A DNA stretch of 64,000 nucleotides from contig JAHLEZ010000017.1 of NCBI GenBank assembly GCA_020726505.1, forward strand, positions 682,001 through 746,000, in the 5' to 3' direction. The stretch's first letter is position 1; the number at the start of each line of letters is the position of its first letter. This document shows, one piece after another, positions 47,217 through 59,673 of this stretch. The translations under genes and the position numbers were made by a program. This DNA comes from Leptodontidium sp. MPI-SDFR-AT-0119. Lineage: Eukaryota; Ascomycota; Leotiomycetes; Helotiales; Leptodontidiaceae. A model generated the notes under the pieces. That model worked only from the letters and a program-made list of their open reading frames with translations. It made no database searches and was not told where the DNA came from.

Positions 47217-50200
47217 ATGGAGGTCTCGGAGAGCGACGAGCTGGACCCGCTATGGCAGGATCTGGATTGGTATGCATCACATCCTATCATCTAGTATCAG
47301 ATCTCGTGATAGACAACGTGCTGATGTGGCTTGCTTGACAGGGCTATGGGCCAACTGTTCTTTATGGGTATTTCTCACCTGTTGCTTAAGCTATCGAATC
47401 GGCGAATGCCAAATGGCCGTGCTGTGTTGTGTCAATCAATGCTTTAAGTATCAAGCAATGCTGACTTTGATATGCTTCAGGTTGGGAAGGAACAGAAGTC
47501 ACGCCCCAGATCCGCACGTTGATTGAAGATCACCATCTCGGTGCGATACTGCTGACCACCAAGAACTTGAAAAGTATTGTGAATTTCTTTTCTGTCTTTT
47601 GAGTTTTATGCCCTATTTCTCTTGACTTGATTTAAGTCTGAGTATTGAAGTGTCTCACAAGTGCTGAGGAGTGGTTTTCATGACCAAACTCCAGAATACA
47701 AAACTCCAATTTGCACATCTCACTCTCGCGTTTCTCAGTACTGTCTTGCGGTTGTATGGGTTTCCTCAAAAATACTGACCTCTGCAGCTGCCCAAGAAAC
47801 CGCAAGACTGGTTCAGGAACTCCAGACTATCGCGCATCAAGCAGGTCATCCAGTACCCCTCCTCATCGCTCTAGACCAAGAAAATGGCGGAGTCAACAGT
47901 CTCTTCGATGAGGACTACATCTGTCAATTTCCCAGTGCCATGGGAGTTGCAGCTGCCGGTTCTCCCGAGATGGCATATGAGATTGCCAATGCGACCGCGA
48001 AAGAGGTCTCGGCTGTGGGAGTCAACATGATTATGGGCCCAGTTCTCGACGTTTTGACCAATGCCAGATATCAACCACTTGGTGTCAGAGCAACTGGAGA
48101 TGACCCTCAGGAAGTCTCGCAGTATGGAATAGCAGCTATGAATGGCTACAAAGATGCTGGACTCACGACCTGTGGGAAGCATTTCCCCTCGTACGGCAAT
48201 CTGGACTTCCTTGGATCGTCACTTGATATGCCTATTATCACCGAAACAATTGAGCAGTTGAGTTTAAGCGCGCTTGTTCCATTCCGAAATGCTATCAGGG
48301 ATGGATTGGATGCCATGATGGTGGGTGGATGTGCGATGGCCAATACCAGTAAGTCAAAACCACACTGCTTCCACTAGCCCAAACTTACCTGAGGATAGGT
48401 ATGAATGTTATGCATGCCTGTCTTAGTGATCAAGTCGTCGATGAGTTGCTGAGAAACGATCTCGGGTTCAACGGAGTGACTATCTCTGAGTGTTTAGAAA
48501 TGGACGCCCTCAGCCACGACATTGGAGTACGAGGAGGAACAGTCATGGCCGTAGAAGCCGGCTGCGATTTGGTCCTCCTATGCCGCTCATTCGCGGTGCA
48601 GCAAGAGGCCATCTCCGGTCTCAAATTGGGTATTGAAAATGACATGATTTCTCGAGAGAGGATCATGGTCTCGCTTAAGCGTGTTCTCAATCTGAAGTCC
48701 AAATGCACCAGCTGGAGCAAAGCTTTGAACCCACCTGGCATCAGCGTACTGGCCAACTTACACCCCAGCCATCTCGCATTATCAACAAAAGCATACGATA
48801 ATTCCATCACCATCATGAGAGACAAAGGACATCTCCTCCCCCTATCCAACACATTATATCCTGATGAAGAGCTCCTCCTTCTAACACCACTCGTCAAACC
48901 TCTCCCCGCTTCAGCTGCTACCAAAGCTCTTACAGAATCTACCCGTTCAGCAGCCAATGAGCATGATAAATGGCAGCAAAGATCTGCTGTTATGAGCGGC
49001 GAAGGGGTTTTTCGCGAGCTTGGCCGGTCTCTCGCTCGCCAGAGACATGGCAAACTTCTTCATACCTCCTATACAGCCCACGGTGTACGTCCTGTACACG
49101 AGAATCTTATCAACAGAGCTGCAGCAATCATTATTGTCACCGCAGACGCGAATCGGAACCTCTACCAGAATGGCTTCACTAAGCACGTCTCTATGATGTG
49201 CTCTATGCTGTCTGCAGGAGGCAAGAAGAAATCATTGATTGTCGTTTCCGTGTCTTCTCCCTATGATTTTGCTATGGACAAATCGATTGGAACATATGTT
49301 TGTACCTTCGACTTTACCGAGACAGCAATGAGCGCTTTGGTGCGTGCTCTATTTGGGGAGTTCTCTCCCCAAGGAACATTGCCAGGCACATTGCGGAAGA
49401 GCAAGAAAGTACAGAAATCGAGACAGAACTGGCTGGTTGAGAGTTGGAACAGAGATCGTGACCAGAGAGGATTGCTGGCGCTCATCAAAACCATTGAGAA
49501 GACTATGCTTCCCAACACACAGTCTGGTCTATCAGGGGCAACCGCTGCTTCTTTCGAACTCGTAGGCTCTCCTCTCAATTTTAAAACATCATGCTAACCC
49601 ATTTCCAGTCTCAAGCTCTCTCTCCACCGCACGACACCATTCAAGAACAACACTTCGTGGTGCGCAACTCAAGCACACAAGCCCTCTTCGGTTTCTGCTC
49701 AACCTACTACCACACCCCATCCTCTCACGGAATCCTCTCTTCCCTCTTCGTCGACCCCTCCAAACGCAACCTCTCAATAGGGCACTCCCTCCACCAACGA
49801 GCCCTGCGCTCCCTCCTCAGCCGACCCAACATTAAAACCCTCCAACTTGGCTCCTCCCTCCCCACAATTTACCCTGGCATCCCCATGTCCGACCTAACCG
49901 AAGGTGCGCGCCTCAAACGCTGGTTCGCCGCCAACGGTTGGGACATATCCTCCCCTCGCCTCCTCTACACGCTCACCATCCGCAACCTCTCAGCCTGGCA
50001 AGCGCCGGAAGGTCTCCTCCCAGCCATTCAACGCGTCAGTTTCAAATTCGACCTCATCACCGGCCGCGAGAACGCCGAGACTGTCCTTGATCTCGTGAAA
50101 GCCAATTCCGGCCCTGAAGTCCTCGCTTTGTACCAGCTCGCGCTGGCGGACGAATCGTGCGGGGTCGTGAGAGCGAAATCGCCGGTTGATGGCTCACTTG

Positions 50201-50665
50201 TAGGCGCGGTTATCATCACCCGTCCTAAGTCGAGCCTCTCGACTTATATACCCGTTCTCAAACCTTCGCCATCCGCAACTTCCCCATCGCTCAATGGGAA
50301 TAATTCCGATAATCTGAATGGCATAGGTGGGATCCTGGCGCCTGTTGTACCAAATAGTCCGCAAGCTGCTGTCGTGCTCCAAGGACTTGCGCTGTTGGGC
50401 ATCAGGCAGAACAAAGCGCATCGCGCTGCGGCGTGTGTGCTGTGCTGGGTTCAGGGAGAAGAAAGAGATGTCTTGCTAGGTATGGGCTTTGATGTTCTGG
50501 ACGCGTTTGAGGAGGTCAGATGTCCTGCTGAACGGGTGAGTTTATTCTTTTTCATTCCTGATTTTGGACGTAGATTCTTTAACAGCTTGTGTTATTGCTC
50601 GAGATAGTCTTGGGATAAATGCTAACGGACTTCATTTTTAGTTCAGTGAGATGAGTCTCGGCTGA
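47217..50665 (+). CDS. GH3 (NagZ-like) – GNAT acetyltransferase fusion protein
   Basis: Model: join(47217..47269,47342..47367,47481..47573,47788..48348,48399..49561,49609..50535,50642..50665), 948 residues. Residues 1-~560 are GH3: LGAILLTTKNLK, ALDQENGGV, K188-H189-FPSYG, MMVGGCAM, SECLEM (E275-C276). A 47-bp intron (branch TGCTAACCC, acceptor TTTCCAG) fuses SFEL in frame to QEQHFVVRNSSTQALFGFCSTYY, the GNAT half (SSLFVDPSKRNLSIGHSLHQRAL is its acetyl-CoA region). The last exon gives FSEMSLG. No signal peptide, so cytosolic. NagZ normally uses Asp nucleophile and an Asp-His dyad; neither is conserved here. Location in the GlcNAc cluster points to amino-sugar turnover. Exon 2 is only 26 nt. 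Confidence 0.88.
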
Positions 50666-51773
50666 TGATCGGTATGAGAATTGAATCGTGGAATGAAAAG
50701 GGGCGAAATGAAGGTTCGGCTATTTTAACGAAATAAACATGAAGCGAGCGAGGGAGGAAACATTCACTCGGTTTGTTGACATTCAAGTATTCACGCCTAT
50801 TCTTATCAATAGGTCTCGGATTCGATGGTTATTACTTTTGATGCATTATGTTTTCTCTCTCTCGGTATGATGGTGTTAGGCCAGTGCTAGGTTAGGTGGG
50901 GCTTAATAGCTAGCAATTTTTCTTCTCTGTTACTTCGTTGTGTTGTATAAAGTAAATGAGTAATTCTTTTGACTACCTGAAGCTTCAGAGCCAGAATTAA
51001 AATCCGAATCCCGTCGACGTCATTCATACATACCATACCATACCATCCCATACCATTACGATATATGCATGTTACAGCACACACAATTCACGAACAATAA
51101 CCAAATATATATATATATCCGACGGGCTGCCGCCAGGATTACACTTCGCTTACGGGCTGTTGCTTCAGGGACCTTCAGCGTCTTTGTAGCGTGGCACTCG
51201 GACCACTGTAATCCTGGCGGCAGCCCGTCGGATATATATATATATATATATATATATTTGGGCATACAATTATATTTTCTCTCTTGCTCTCATTAATATT
51301 TCTCATCTCATCTCCATTCATTAAGACGTTATAAACGCTACTGGTATCAAAATTGGCTTGCTCATCCCCTTCATCCCTTCATGCATCGTACACACTCCCT
51401 CACCCTCCAATGATATAATATACCTCCCTCTTCCTCTGGTCATAATGAGCTCGACCCAAACCAAGCTCGCAAGCCTTGTGCCGTATCCTCTCTGACACTA
51501 GCACACATATATGTGGCGTCTCGTACTCATACTCGTAACTCCCTTCACTTAATCCTATCTCATCCTCCTATCTCATCCCAGACTATCATATCCTTGACGA
51601 ACAAGCTGACAGCTTGATTCCCTAATCCCGTGCCATCAACACCACAATGCCAGCCAAGCTATAGATGGGATAACCCGCAAGTTTTTCACCACGGTGCTTC
51701 CGGAGTTTAGTGTCGATATAAACTGTGCAGCTAATTCAATGCCGTTCCAAGCTAGTCCGTCAGCTCTCTTCCA
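50666..51773. other. convergent intergenic region with inverted-repeat element
   Basis: Contains the MITE-like element listed next and otherwise A/T-rich sequence. No gene seen. Confidence 0.6.
51105..51245. mobile_element. MITE-like inverted-repeat element
   Basis: A 26-bp perfect inverted repeat (51118-51143 and 51207-51232, starting TCCGACGGGCTGCCGCC) is extended outward by (AT)n on both sides to about 39 bp per arm. It encloses 63 bp with no coding capacity. Size, long TIRs and TA-rich ends fit a Tc1/mariner-type non-autonomous element inserted at TA. Transcripts would fold into a strong hairpin. Confidence 0.6.
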
Positions 51774-53701
51774 TCAATCGTCCGCTGAGAAATATCTCTT
51801 CGTCTTATTCTTGACTTGTTCGGCTTTCAGGTCTGGCGGTACAATGGTGTGATGCACAACATGCGGTCTGTATATAGCATCGACAGGCGGCATCCTATTT
51901 CTTCATATTAGCTTCCACCTCCACATAAAGTTCTTCACCTCCTCCCGATCCTTTGAATAGAAACTTTGAGATTCACAAAGAGAGTAAGGGGAGACTAACC
52001 AATCATCAATACTCAATGGGAAATACTCATAGAGCAAATCTGCATTCTCAATCGGACTTCCCATCCCCACACCAACGCTCCTCCTCATCCTATCTCTCTC
52101 AAGTAAAGGACTTCCAGGCTCACCTCCCAAACTACCCCTTGACCCTGCACGACCGTGCTCATCGTCCGCTAGGGAGAGATCTATAGGTGCGGTTGCAGAG
52201 TTGTGCTTACTAGTTAATGAAGTGCTTTCTGGCTTCCAGCGTGTTTGAGGGACGGGAGGTCTTGTGCTAGAGCTGGAGGAGGATTGGTGGGAAAGTGTTG
52301 GCTTTTTGGATTGGCGGGGGAGGTCGGATGGTGCTGTTGAAGGGGAGGGTGCTGGGATAGGGTTATTATTCCATTCGGGGAGGTCGAGGGGGGTCTTCTT
52401 CTTTATTAGTATTGCACTTTGTAAAGAAAAGATCTGTAAAGACAAATATGCTGGGGGACTTACAGATAGAGCATTCAAAGCATAGAACTTGTACGAACTA
52501 TTCGTCACCCCCGGATCAACTTTCACCTGGGGCGGCGCATCACTCATCGTCCTCGGCTTGGAGTCCATTTTCCGCTCACCAAGGGAAACATCTTTCCTAC
52601 TGTCGAAATTCCTGGGACTTCTTCCCCGCACGATAATCGGTCCGCTCTGGATCTCAGCCAGCTTCACACTTTCTCCAGAAGGTATTGTAGCCATCAAATT
52701 AATCTGGATCACATAATGTTGCTGCAGGCCTTTCCTCCGTCCATTATTCGCAGTTGCATGTTTGAATTGTAGGCGCTTCCAAGCAATTGGTATAGAGACG
52801 AGCGTAGGGTCCAGCTCTGGGTTGATGCTGAGATCCAGAGGCCATTTGGGCGGTGCAGCTCCAGCTCTGTCTTCGGACGAGCTTCCTGCTGCTGTTTTCC
52901 ACGGTACGGAAATGATCTCGGTGCTCTTGCCCTCGATACTCTCTATAGCGCTTATCGTGGCCATCAGGTCATACAAAGGTACTTGTTGCCCTTGCTCGTT
53001 GATCATGCCTTTAATCCCGCGACTCACCACCACAGTCCCCGAGATCTGGAAGAGATTCCGTCGGTAACAAGTCAATTCCATGGGTCTGCCCGCGGGGGTA
53101 TTGTTATCCCCAAACACGTCCTCAGCCACGAAAAACATGCCGTACAGCTCGGCGGACATAACTGGCCAAGTCTGGCCCGCATCGTCTAAGATGGGAGCTT
53201 TGAGGATTGGAGCGCCGAAACTGAGGAGCTTGTTGTCGAGATCTGCGGGGTTGCTAGACGGTTCGTTGTGGGGGTTTGTGCTTGTGTCTTCGAGGAGCGA
53301 GGAGAAGTCTGTTCCTGAGGGGTAGGAGAAGGGGTCTTCGAATGTGGCGGAGAAGGCATCGGAGAGGTCGTAGGAGGGCGTGAAGGAGAGAGGGGCCATG
53401 CCTCCGTTGCTGTTCACATCGTCTCTGCTATTAAAGCTGCTGGTCAGCCGTGATCCTAACTCTCACGCAATCCTCCAAGATACTGGGCAGGTTGCAGCTT
53501 GTAGGAACCAGGCAGGATAATAACATACAACATGCCCTCCCCCTCGAAACCCAAATCCGGGTCAAATGTATCCATGCCCCCACCCAGCAGCTGGTGCTGT
53601 CCGTTGTTCGTCGTAGTCAATCGCAAGATATCGTTGGGCGCCCTGGCAGCAGTTCCAATAACAGACGAGATGGTCAGGCTGCCGGTCTCATAACTTGCCA
53701 T
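51774..53701 (-). CDS. ron1: NDT80/PhoG-family transcription factor RON1 (GlcNAc catabolism regulator)
   Basis: Model: complement(join(51774..51894,52000..52400,52464..53422,53467..53701)), 571 residues. The central NDT80 DNA-binding region spans about 95-330 (MELTCYRRNLFQISG; IAWKRLQFKHATANNGRRKG; QQHYVIQINL; GPIIVRGRSPRNFDSR). The last junction (donor GTTAGT, acceptor AAATAG) adds WMPPVDAIYRPHVVHH...RYFSADD, a tail I associate with RON1 proteins. RON1 activates GlcNAc catabolic genes in Neurospora and Trichoderma. Intron 52401-52463 is 63 bp and stop-free. An in-frame ATG at 53794 would add a QS-repeat extension; MASYETG was preferred. Confidence 0.85.
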
Positions 53702-54945
53702 GGTACGAGTATGGCTATGGCTCTGGCTCTGGCTCTGGCTCTGGCCCTGAGTTGCGCCTTCCTGGTGTTCGCGGGGGTATGCAGAGTGAAGCATCTAAGG
53801 TATGGGTCGAGGTGGAGAGAGCTGTGCGCATTATTGAAGACGATTCATTTCAGGTCGTCCGTCTAGCTACAGTACTCAGTGAAGGTTGATTGATGATAGG
53901 CGATGGCAAGAGAGGATTGAGAAGTCGTAGGATTAGAATGGACTGCCTCGTGCTGGCAAATATGTCGTCGGGCAGGAGGCCGTTGGATCGATCTCCAGAC
54001 TTTACTGTCCTGGAGGCGTCGCTGTTAATTGGAGGAGGCAAGAGCCTTCCTTGTAAGTGGTGGTGGTGGTGGTGGAGTGAGTTTGGCAGTGGTGAGTGGA
54101 AATTGGCTTCTGTAAATGGGGTTGCCGCAGCCTAGGAAGGAGCCCATGCCCATGGAACGCTGCCATCCCACACTGAAGAACCATTGGCTAGGCTTCACCA
54201 CCTCCCGACGTTCTAGTGGTTGCTTCTCTCTACCAGCCGCTATCTCTGTTATCTCTCCTCCATCCTACAGTCAGTACAGTACAGTTCGTAGCAAGCAAGC
54301 AGGCAGTTGCAGGAGTGGGGGATCTGGCAGGTAGATATGAAGCTAGGTATGGATGGCAGTGTTCCATGTTCTATATGTTCTATATGTTCTATATAGCTTC
54401 TTTTGGGGTATATAAATGCCAGTTCATTCTGCGTGCACCGCCAATTGACTCGCTCTCTACTGACACACTATTGCAGAGCACCTCAGCGAAGTTCCTGGGG
54501 TCTCCAGCTGCTCGGTCGTACTTGTCGCTAGCCTATTTTCTCCCCGCATTTGGCCGTCGAGTGGCACGACACGAGGCCAATGTACACAGGCGGTTAGATA
54601 ATGGAAATGCTAGAGCTGGCCAAGAGGTTGAGACTAGAGGCAGAGTTTTCATTATGAGGAAGATAGAAAGGAAAGGGTGATACAGCTAAAAGCACTCAGC
54701 TAAAATTACTCAATGGTCTCGAGAATCAACATCCAGGTCATGAGATGCTACGTATCAACCGCCTGCCTCTCTAGGAAATACCTCACGTGGAAGGGTATTC
54801 CAGCAATCTAATTGCGTAGCACCAGATGTAAGAATTATATTCATTTCGAAATATACTCATGAATAGGAAGAAGATATGCCTAAACTCCTCTTATGGCTCG
54901 TACATGATCATTATGACCCTGCCATGACAGGACCCAACCATGCAC
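53702..54945. other. ron1 5' flank
   Basis: GGCTCT tandem repeat (about 53716-53745, encoding QS repeats antisense), a GTGGTGG run near 54060 and a tandem TTCTATATG near 54365-54395. No gene seen. Confidence 0.5.
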
Positions 54946-56634
54946 CTAGCCCTCTAATGAAGCAACAGCACCAGCGACGGCTGCTCCTAGCAAGCTGCTC
55001 TCCTCCGCATAGATCAACTCGACTGTACCCGCCTGCCCGCCGCTTGCTTCAACTAGAGCATCGAGGTGCTGCTGGCAGTTCTCCTTGAAGCTGGGATAGT
55101 TCTCCATGACGGATCCATTATATGCCACCAAGGTGTGCGAAGATGCCTCTGCCCGAATGGCTTCTGCGTCGTTGCGAAGCTGCCAGAGACCGTGCACACC
55201 AGCTGCAATAACACCCGAAGCTCGGTATGTGACGGCTGAGGAGATAGTCCGCAATGCTTGCATATCGGCATGTGTAGGAGGAGAAGGTGTTGGGTGCCGC
55301 AAGAGGAATAATTGTTGAGCTTTAATCAACCCTGGGCTTTGATCACTAAAGTTATTGTTAGTTTATAATCCACCGAATCCAGGAACAAACTTACCACTCA
55401 ATGCGAGAGATTGTTTCTGTCTCCAAGGAGTACGCTTCTCTGAGACTCTGTGGCACGACTCCACCAAATAATCCTGCCGTTTGGATGCCCTCGACTAAGA
55501 CTAAGCGAACAATCTCTCCCAGGTACCCGCCGCTGACAATATGTTCTAAGGGTTGGAAGTTGGGATTTGGGTGTGCGGAGGTCAAGAGCTTGTCCCATTT
55601 TGTTGAAGGTAGGAAACTAGCACCAAACATAGACAGCTCCGTGTTGACGATGACATGCTTTGCTGAATCGTGCCACTCGGAAGGGCGGGCGCCAAATTTC
55701 GAAGGCGAGAATACATGTACGGGAAGGTGTACAGCAGCATTGACACCAGTTCCATGGATGAGTGCAAATCTTGTCGTCGAGTCCAGGTAAGCCTTCGACA
55801 AGAGAGTGGCAGAAGAATCGTTCACGATAGCGTTAAGCTGGACGTTGAGACCCCTCCTCGAACATGAAGTCTGAATCAGGTCTCCAAGATCTTGTCCTAG
55901 CAGTCCGTGAGCTGCAAGGAATCCCTTGCCCATTCCCTGAAGGAGGCCACTTCGAAGTGATGTTTGTCTAAACTTGTCAGCTGACTTCGACTGCGAATGA
56001 TTAAGACAACGTACTCAATTGGGAAGGACCACGCAAGTCCCATCGACAAGGGAGCTTCGGACATTTCATGGCCTTCCGTTTGTCCTAACAGCGTCTCCTC
56101 GATCCTCTCAGCCATCCAGTCGAAGAATAAGACTCCCTTGAGTTTTCTCTCGGGCGGGCCAATTTTGAAAGAAGCCATCTTCAAGATCTTACTACCCACT
56201 TCATTCTTCCTTCCAGATAACTCGATCAAGGCAACTCTGAAAGTCGAACCTCCAACGTCAAGAGCCAGGAAAGCCCCCGTCTCATTTCCAGATGGCAGTT
56301 GGTGATTGTATGACGGAAGCATACATAGCGGGTTGTCTACCAAGCTCTCGACAAATTGGCCTCTCAATCCATCTGATAATGAAATGAGTCTCCTTCTTTC
56401 CACCGAACCCCGGAAAACCTTCACAATCCGGTCCAGGAACTCCTGGGATCCCAGTTTGGCGGTGCCATGCTCCGAGACAATCTCCCCCTCAACATTTTCT
56501 TTTTTGATAATCGATGGCGAGATCCATATATTCAAGATAGTCTGTAGGAGATGCTTCGTCCTCAGCAAACTCCTCAGAAGGGCAGCGTAGAAGGCCTGTC
56601 GTACCTTTTTCATTGCAGCAATGACCGGCTGCAT
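54946..56634 (-). CDS. N-acetylglucosamine kinase (hexokinase-fold, HXK3/NAGK type)
   Basis: Model: complement(join(54946..55345,55395..55967,56015..56634)), 530 residues. Hexokinase signatures: ALDVGGSTFRVALIEL (phosphate-1), WSFPIEQTSLRSG (made by splicing 56015 to 55967), NAIVNDSSATLLSKAY (adenosine/connect region), IHGTGVNAAVH, and TLVAYNGSVMENYPSF near the end. Clustering with dac1, deaminase and ron1 makes GlcNAc (to GlcNAc-6-P) the probable substrate rather than glucose. It shares a 1.85-kb divergent promoter with the deaminase gene. The N-terminal ~60 residues are a family-variable extension. Confidence 0.9.
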
Positions 56635-58485
56635 GACATCGGGTGTTGATACATATAGGGGAGAATCTGTAAGACCAGCGGCGCTACGAGGCGCGGCTAG
56701 GGTAGTAGTGTGATGGTGCGGATCGACAGGTTGTAGTCTCAGTCGTAATTCCGTCAGGTTCTCTTCTCCATGATCTGATGGAGGTTAGACGTTGCCGTTC
56801 GTGTCCCGAGTTGTGTGTTGGATGGCGAGTTCAGGTTTGTCAACTCAGGTTGTAACAGACAGAAAAGTCTGACGGCGGCGTGAGACCCGAAGCAACCAGG
56901 GAGACGTTGAATCCGGGTACGAGGTCGTCAGATGGGATGTGGATTCGAGCGTCTGATCTGATGGAGTGGTAGTGGAGGCCAAGAGTAACCTTCAAAAAGC
57001 CCGCGGCTGGGACTGGACTGGAGTGAGTGTACTGCAATGCACTGCGGGATTGATCCTCGAATTGGCGGGACAGAACAGGACAGGATTGGGAATTGATGAA
57101 CACAAGCTTGGAAAACTATGTTGCCTTCAAGTCGAAAATACGATAGGCCGGAAAAGAGTGGTCCGTTTCTCTTACGGCAAGTGCAAGTGCAAGTGTAATC
57201 CTAGAAAAACTGCAAGTAACATCGGTTGATCTCATCTAAAAAGGTTGAAACGAGGAGGCAAATGGCTACCTACCTACCTACCACCGTACTGTACCGGACC
57301 AGCTTTTCACTTGGAACACCACGCACTGGCTGGGCTGCACTGCACTGCACTGCACAGCATTCACTGGCCTGTCTGGACCTGGACCTTGCCGCGGTAATAC
57401 TGTAGTCCAAGCCAACGTATCGCATCTTTTGTGGGGGGTTGTCCTTCCTATCCTCACCTATTGGACTGGCTGGATCTTGCGGCGCTCTCTCAGCTCTGAA
57501 GCCACTACCGACTGGGCCAGCAACGATGAAAAGTATGGAGATCCAGCTCCATAGTGGAACTTTCCCCTGCGCTGGTGCGGCTTGCCAGGGCTCTAGCAGG
57601 CTCTTCATGGAGAGTTGATTGATGGGCGATGGTGGCATCGGAGCCTTGGGGCAGGGCAGGGCAGGGCCGGGTTGAGTGATGTGCCATACAGAGTGAAGTG
57701 TTGCGTTGCGGCTTGTCAAGGAGGGAGGCAACGTTACAGAGAAGCTGGAGCTGGATGGAGGCTGGCAGGCTGGACTGGTAATCTTACATCAACAGGCGAG
57801 GTTCCTCAGACACGCTAAATTGACTCGCCCCGCCCTCACTACCGAGGACTGTGTCTTGACTACCTCCTTGGGGCAGAATATGTGGCAGTTCAGAAGTGCA
57901 ATTATGGCCAAGAGAGCCTGAACTTGGGGCATTCCAGATCATTAACCACATCTTGGCCACGATAAGGGTTCGCTTGCTTATCGGTGGCCGGATGTCCGAC
58001 TCAGATTTCCGACGTTCGCCTTCGCCAGACCACAACAAACCCCATCTCACCAACACCACCATCCATCTTCTGGGCCAGTCTGAGTACCAGAACTGAGGAG
58101 GTTCCCATTATGACATGTCAATTGGCCGCTGACCTACGGTGATCATGGTGTATCGCCGCAGTGTCCCGGTGTCAGGTGGAATTTCCCCCACAAGGCTGTC
58201 TGAATCTCCGAGTCTTCCATGAGGCGTGGGTGGTAAAGATGAGAAAGATGGGATGCTTGGTGACGTTTCATGCCCTCTATCCAATAGATGGAGTCGAGTG
58301 TGCCGGCAATCTTTTTGTTGCTGTCATAGAAGGTTTGGCCTGAATCAAGCAAGATCTAATTTCTCATTGTTCATATTCCTCATGTCTGCCATATCTTGAC
58401 ACTTCATTCATCACTAACTGCAAAACACCTTTCAAACTTCACCATAAACAACTAAAGCTCTGAACAATCCCTTATATCAAACACC
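56635..58485. promoter_or_regulatory. divergent promoter of GlcNAc kinase and GlcN-6-P deaminase genes
   Basis: 1.85 kb with no supported gene. It holds CACTG(CACTG)n at about 57333-57355 and a GGCAGGGCAGGG repeat near 57650. Shared control of both genes is inferred. Confidence 0.45.
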
Positions 58486-59673
58486 ATGAGACTTATCATT
58501 CGAGAAGACCCGACCTCTGCGTCATCATACATTGCCCACTACATCATTGGTAAGTCTCCATACCCCGCGATATCATTCCAAATCTAACCAAATCTCTAGA
58601 CAGGATAAAGGCATTTAGCCCAACACCTTCTCATCCTTTTGTCCTCGGTCTCCCAACTGGATCCAGTCCTGTCGAAATTTACAAGATCCTCGTCCGAGAA
58701 TACAAGGCCGGCAACATCTCCTTCGAAAATGTCGTTACATTCAACATGGTACGGGGCATCGCCTTCCCGCTTCGAGCTCTGCCAAAGTCCATCTGCTGAC
58801 TGCATTTGCCGTAGGATGAGTACATTGGTATTCCACGCGAGCACCCCGAGTCCTACCATACGTTCATGTACAAGCACTTTTTTTCACATGTCAACGTCCA
58901 CCCGCGCAACATTCACATCCTCAACGGCAACGCTCCAGACCTAGAGGCCGAATGTGTAGCATATGAAGCTGCTATCAAGTCGCATGGTGGCATTGACCTC
59001 TTCCTCGGCGGTATTGGACCGGATGGACATATTGCGTTCAACGAGCCTGGATCATCACTAGCGTCGAGGACTCGAGTCAAGACATTGGCATATGACACGA
59101 TCATTGCGAACTCTCGATTTTTCGACAATGATCTGGAGAAGGTGCCGAAGATGGCTCTTACCGTCGGTGTACAGACCGTGCTAGAGGCAAGAGAGGTTGT
59201 GATCATCATCACTGGTGCACACAAGGCGCTGGCGCTACAGAAGTGTATCGAGGGAGGTGTGAACCACATGTGGACACTCTCCTCTTTACAACTGCACCCA
59301 CACCCCATGATCGTGGTCGACGAAGACGCCACATTAGAGCTACAAGTCAAGACCGTCAAGGTTCGTCATCTCTCCCACTTTCCTAGCTACTAAACCAGCG
59401 ACTAACAATCCACAGTATTTCAAATCCATCGAAAAAGTCGCCGCCTCCCAAGGATTCGAGCAGATCCTCCCCTCCGCAGTACGCACCGGCCCTCGCATCA
59501 ACGGCCACAAGCAAGTGGAACCAATCCCAGAACTGAAGGAAGAGCCTAGCATCCTCGCTCCCAAGCCAACAACAAGCACTCTCCTCTCAGCACCCGCCAC
59601 CGAATACCCCATTCGAAGCGTCAGCCCGGATCTGATTCCAGACCGTATGGCTGCGAGGATTGCTGCGTATTAA
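58486..59673 (+). CDS. nag1: glucosamine-6-phosphate deaminase
   Basis: Model: join(58486..58549,58600..58748,58815..59360,59416..59673), 338 residues. NagB motifs: [13 protein letters not shown] (phosphate loop), NMDEYIG (created by the exon 2/3 junction; catalytic Asp), [17 protein letters not shown] (active-site His/Glu) and [14 protein letters not shown]. It converts GlcN-6-P to fructose-6-P and ammonia, the last step of the pathway. The C-terminus extends about 70 residues beyond bacterial NagB ([16 protein letters not shown] region), as expected for filamentous fungi. Confidence 0.94.

Noticed and set aside
49591..50607. GNAT frame as a stand-alone gene
   Set aside because: Its ATG lies inside an ideal intron whose removal fuses it in frame to the GH3 exon.
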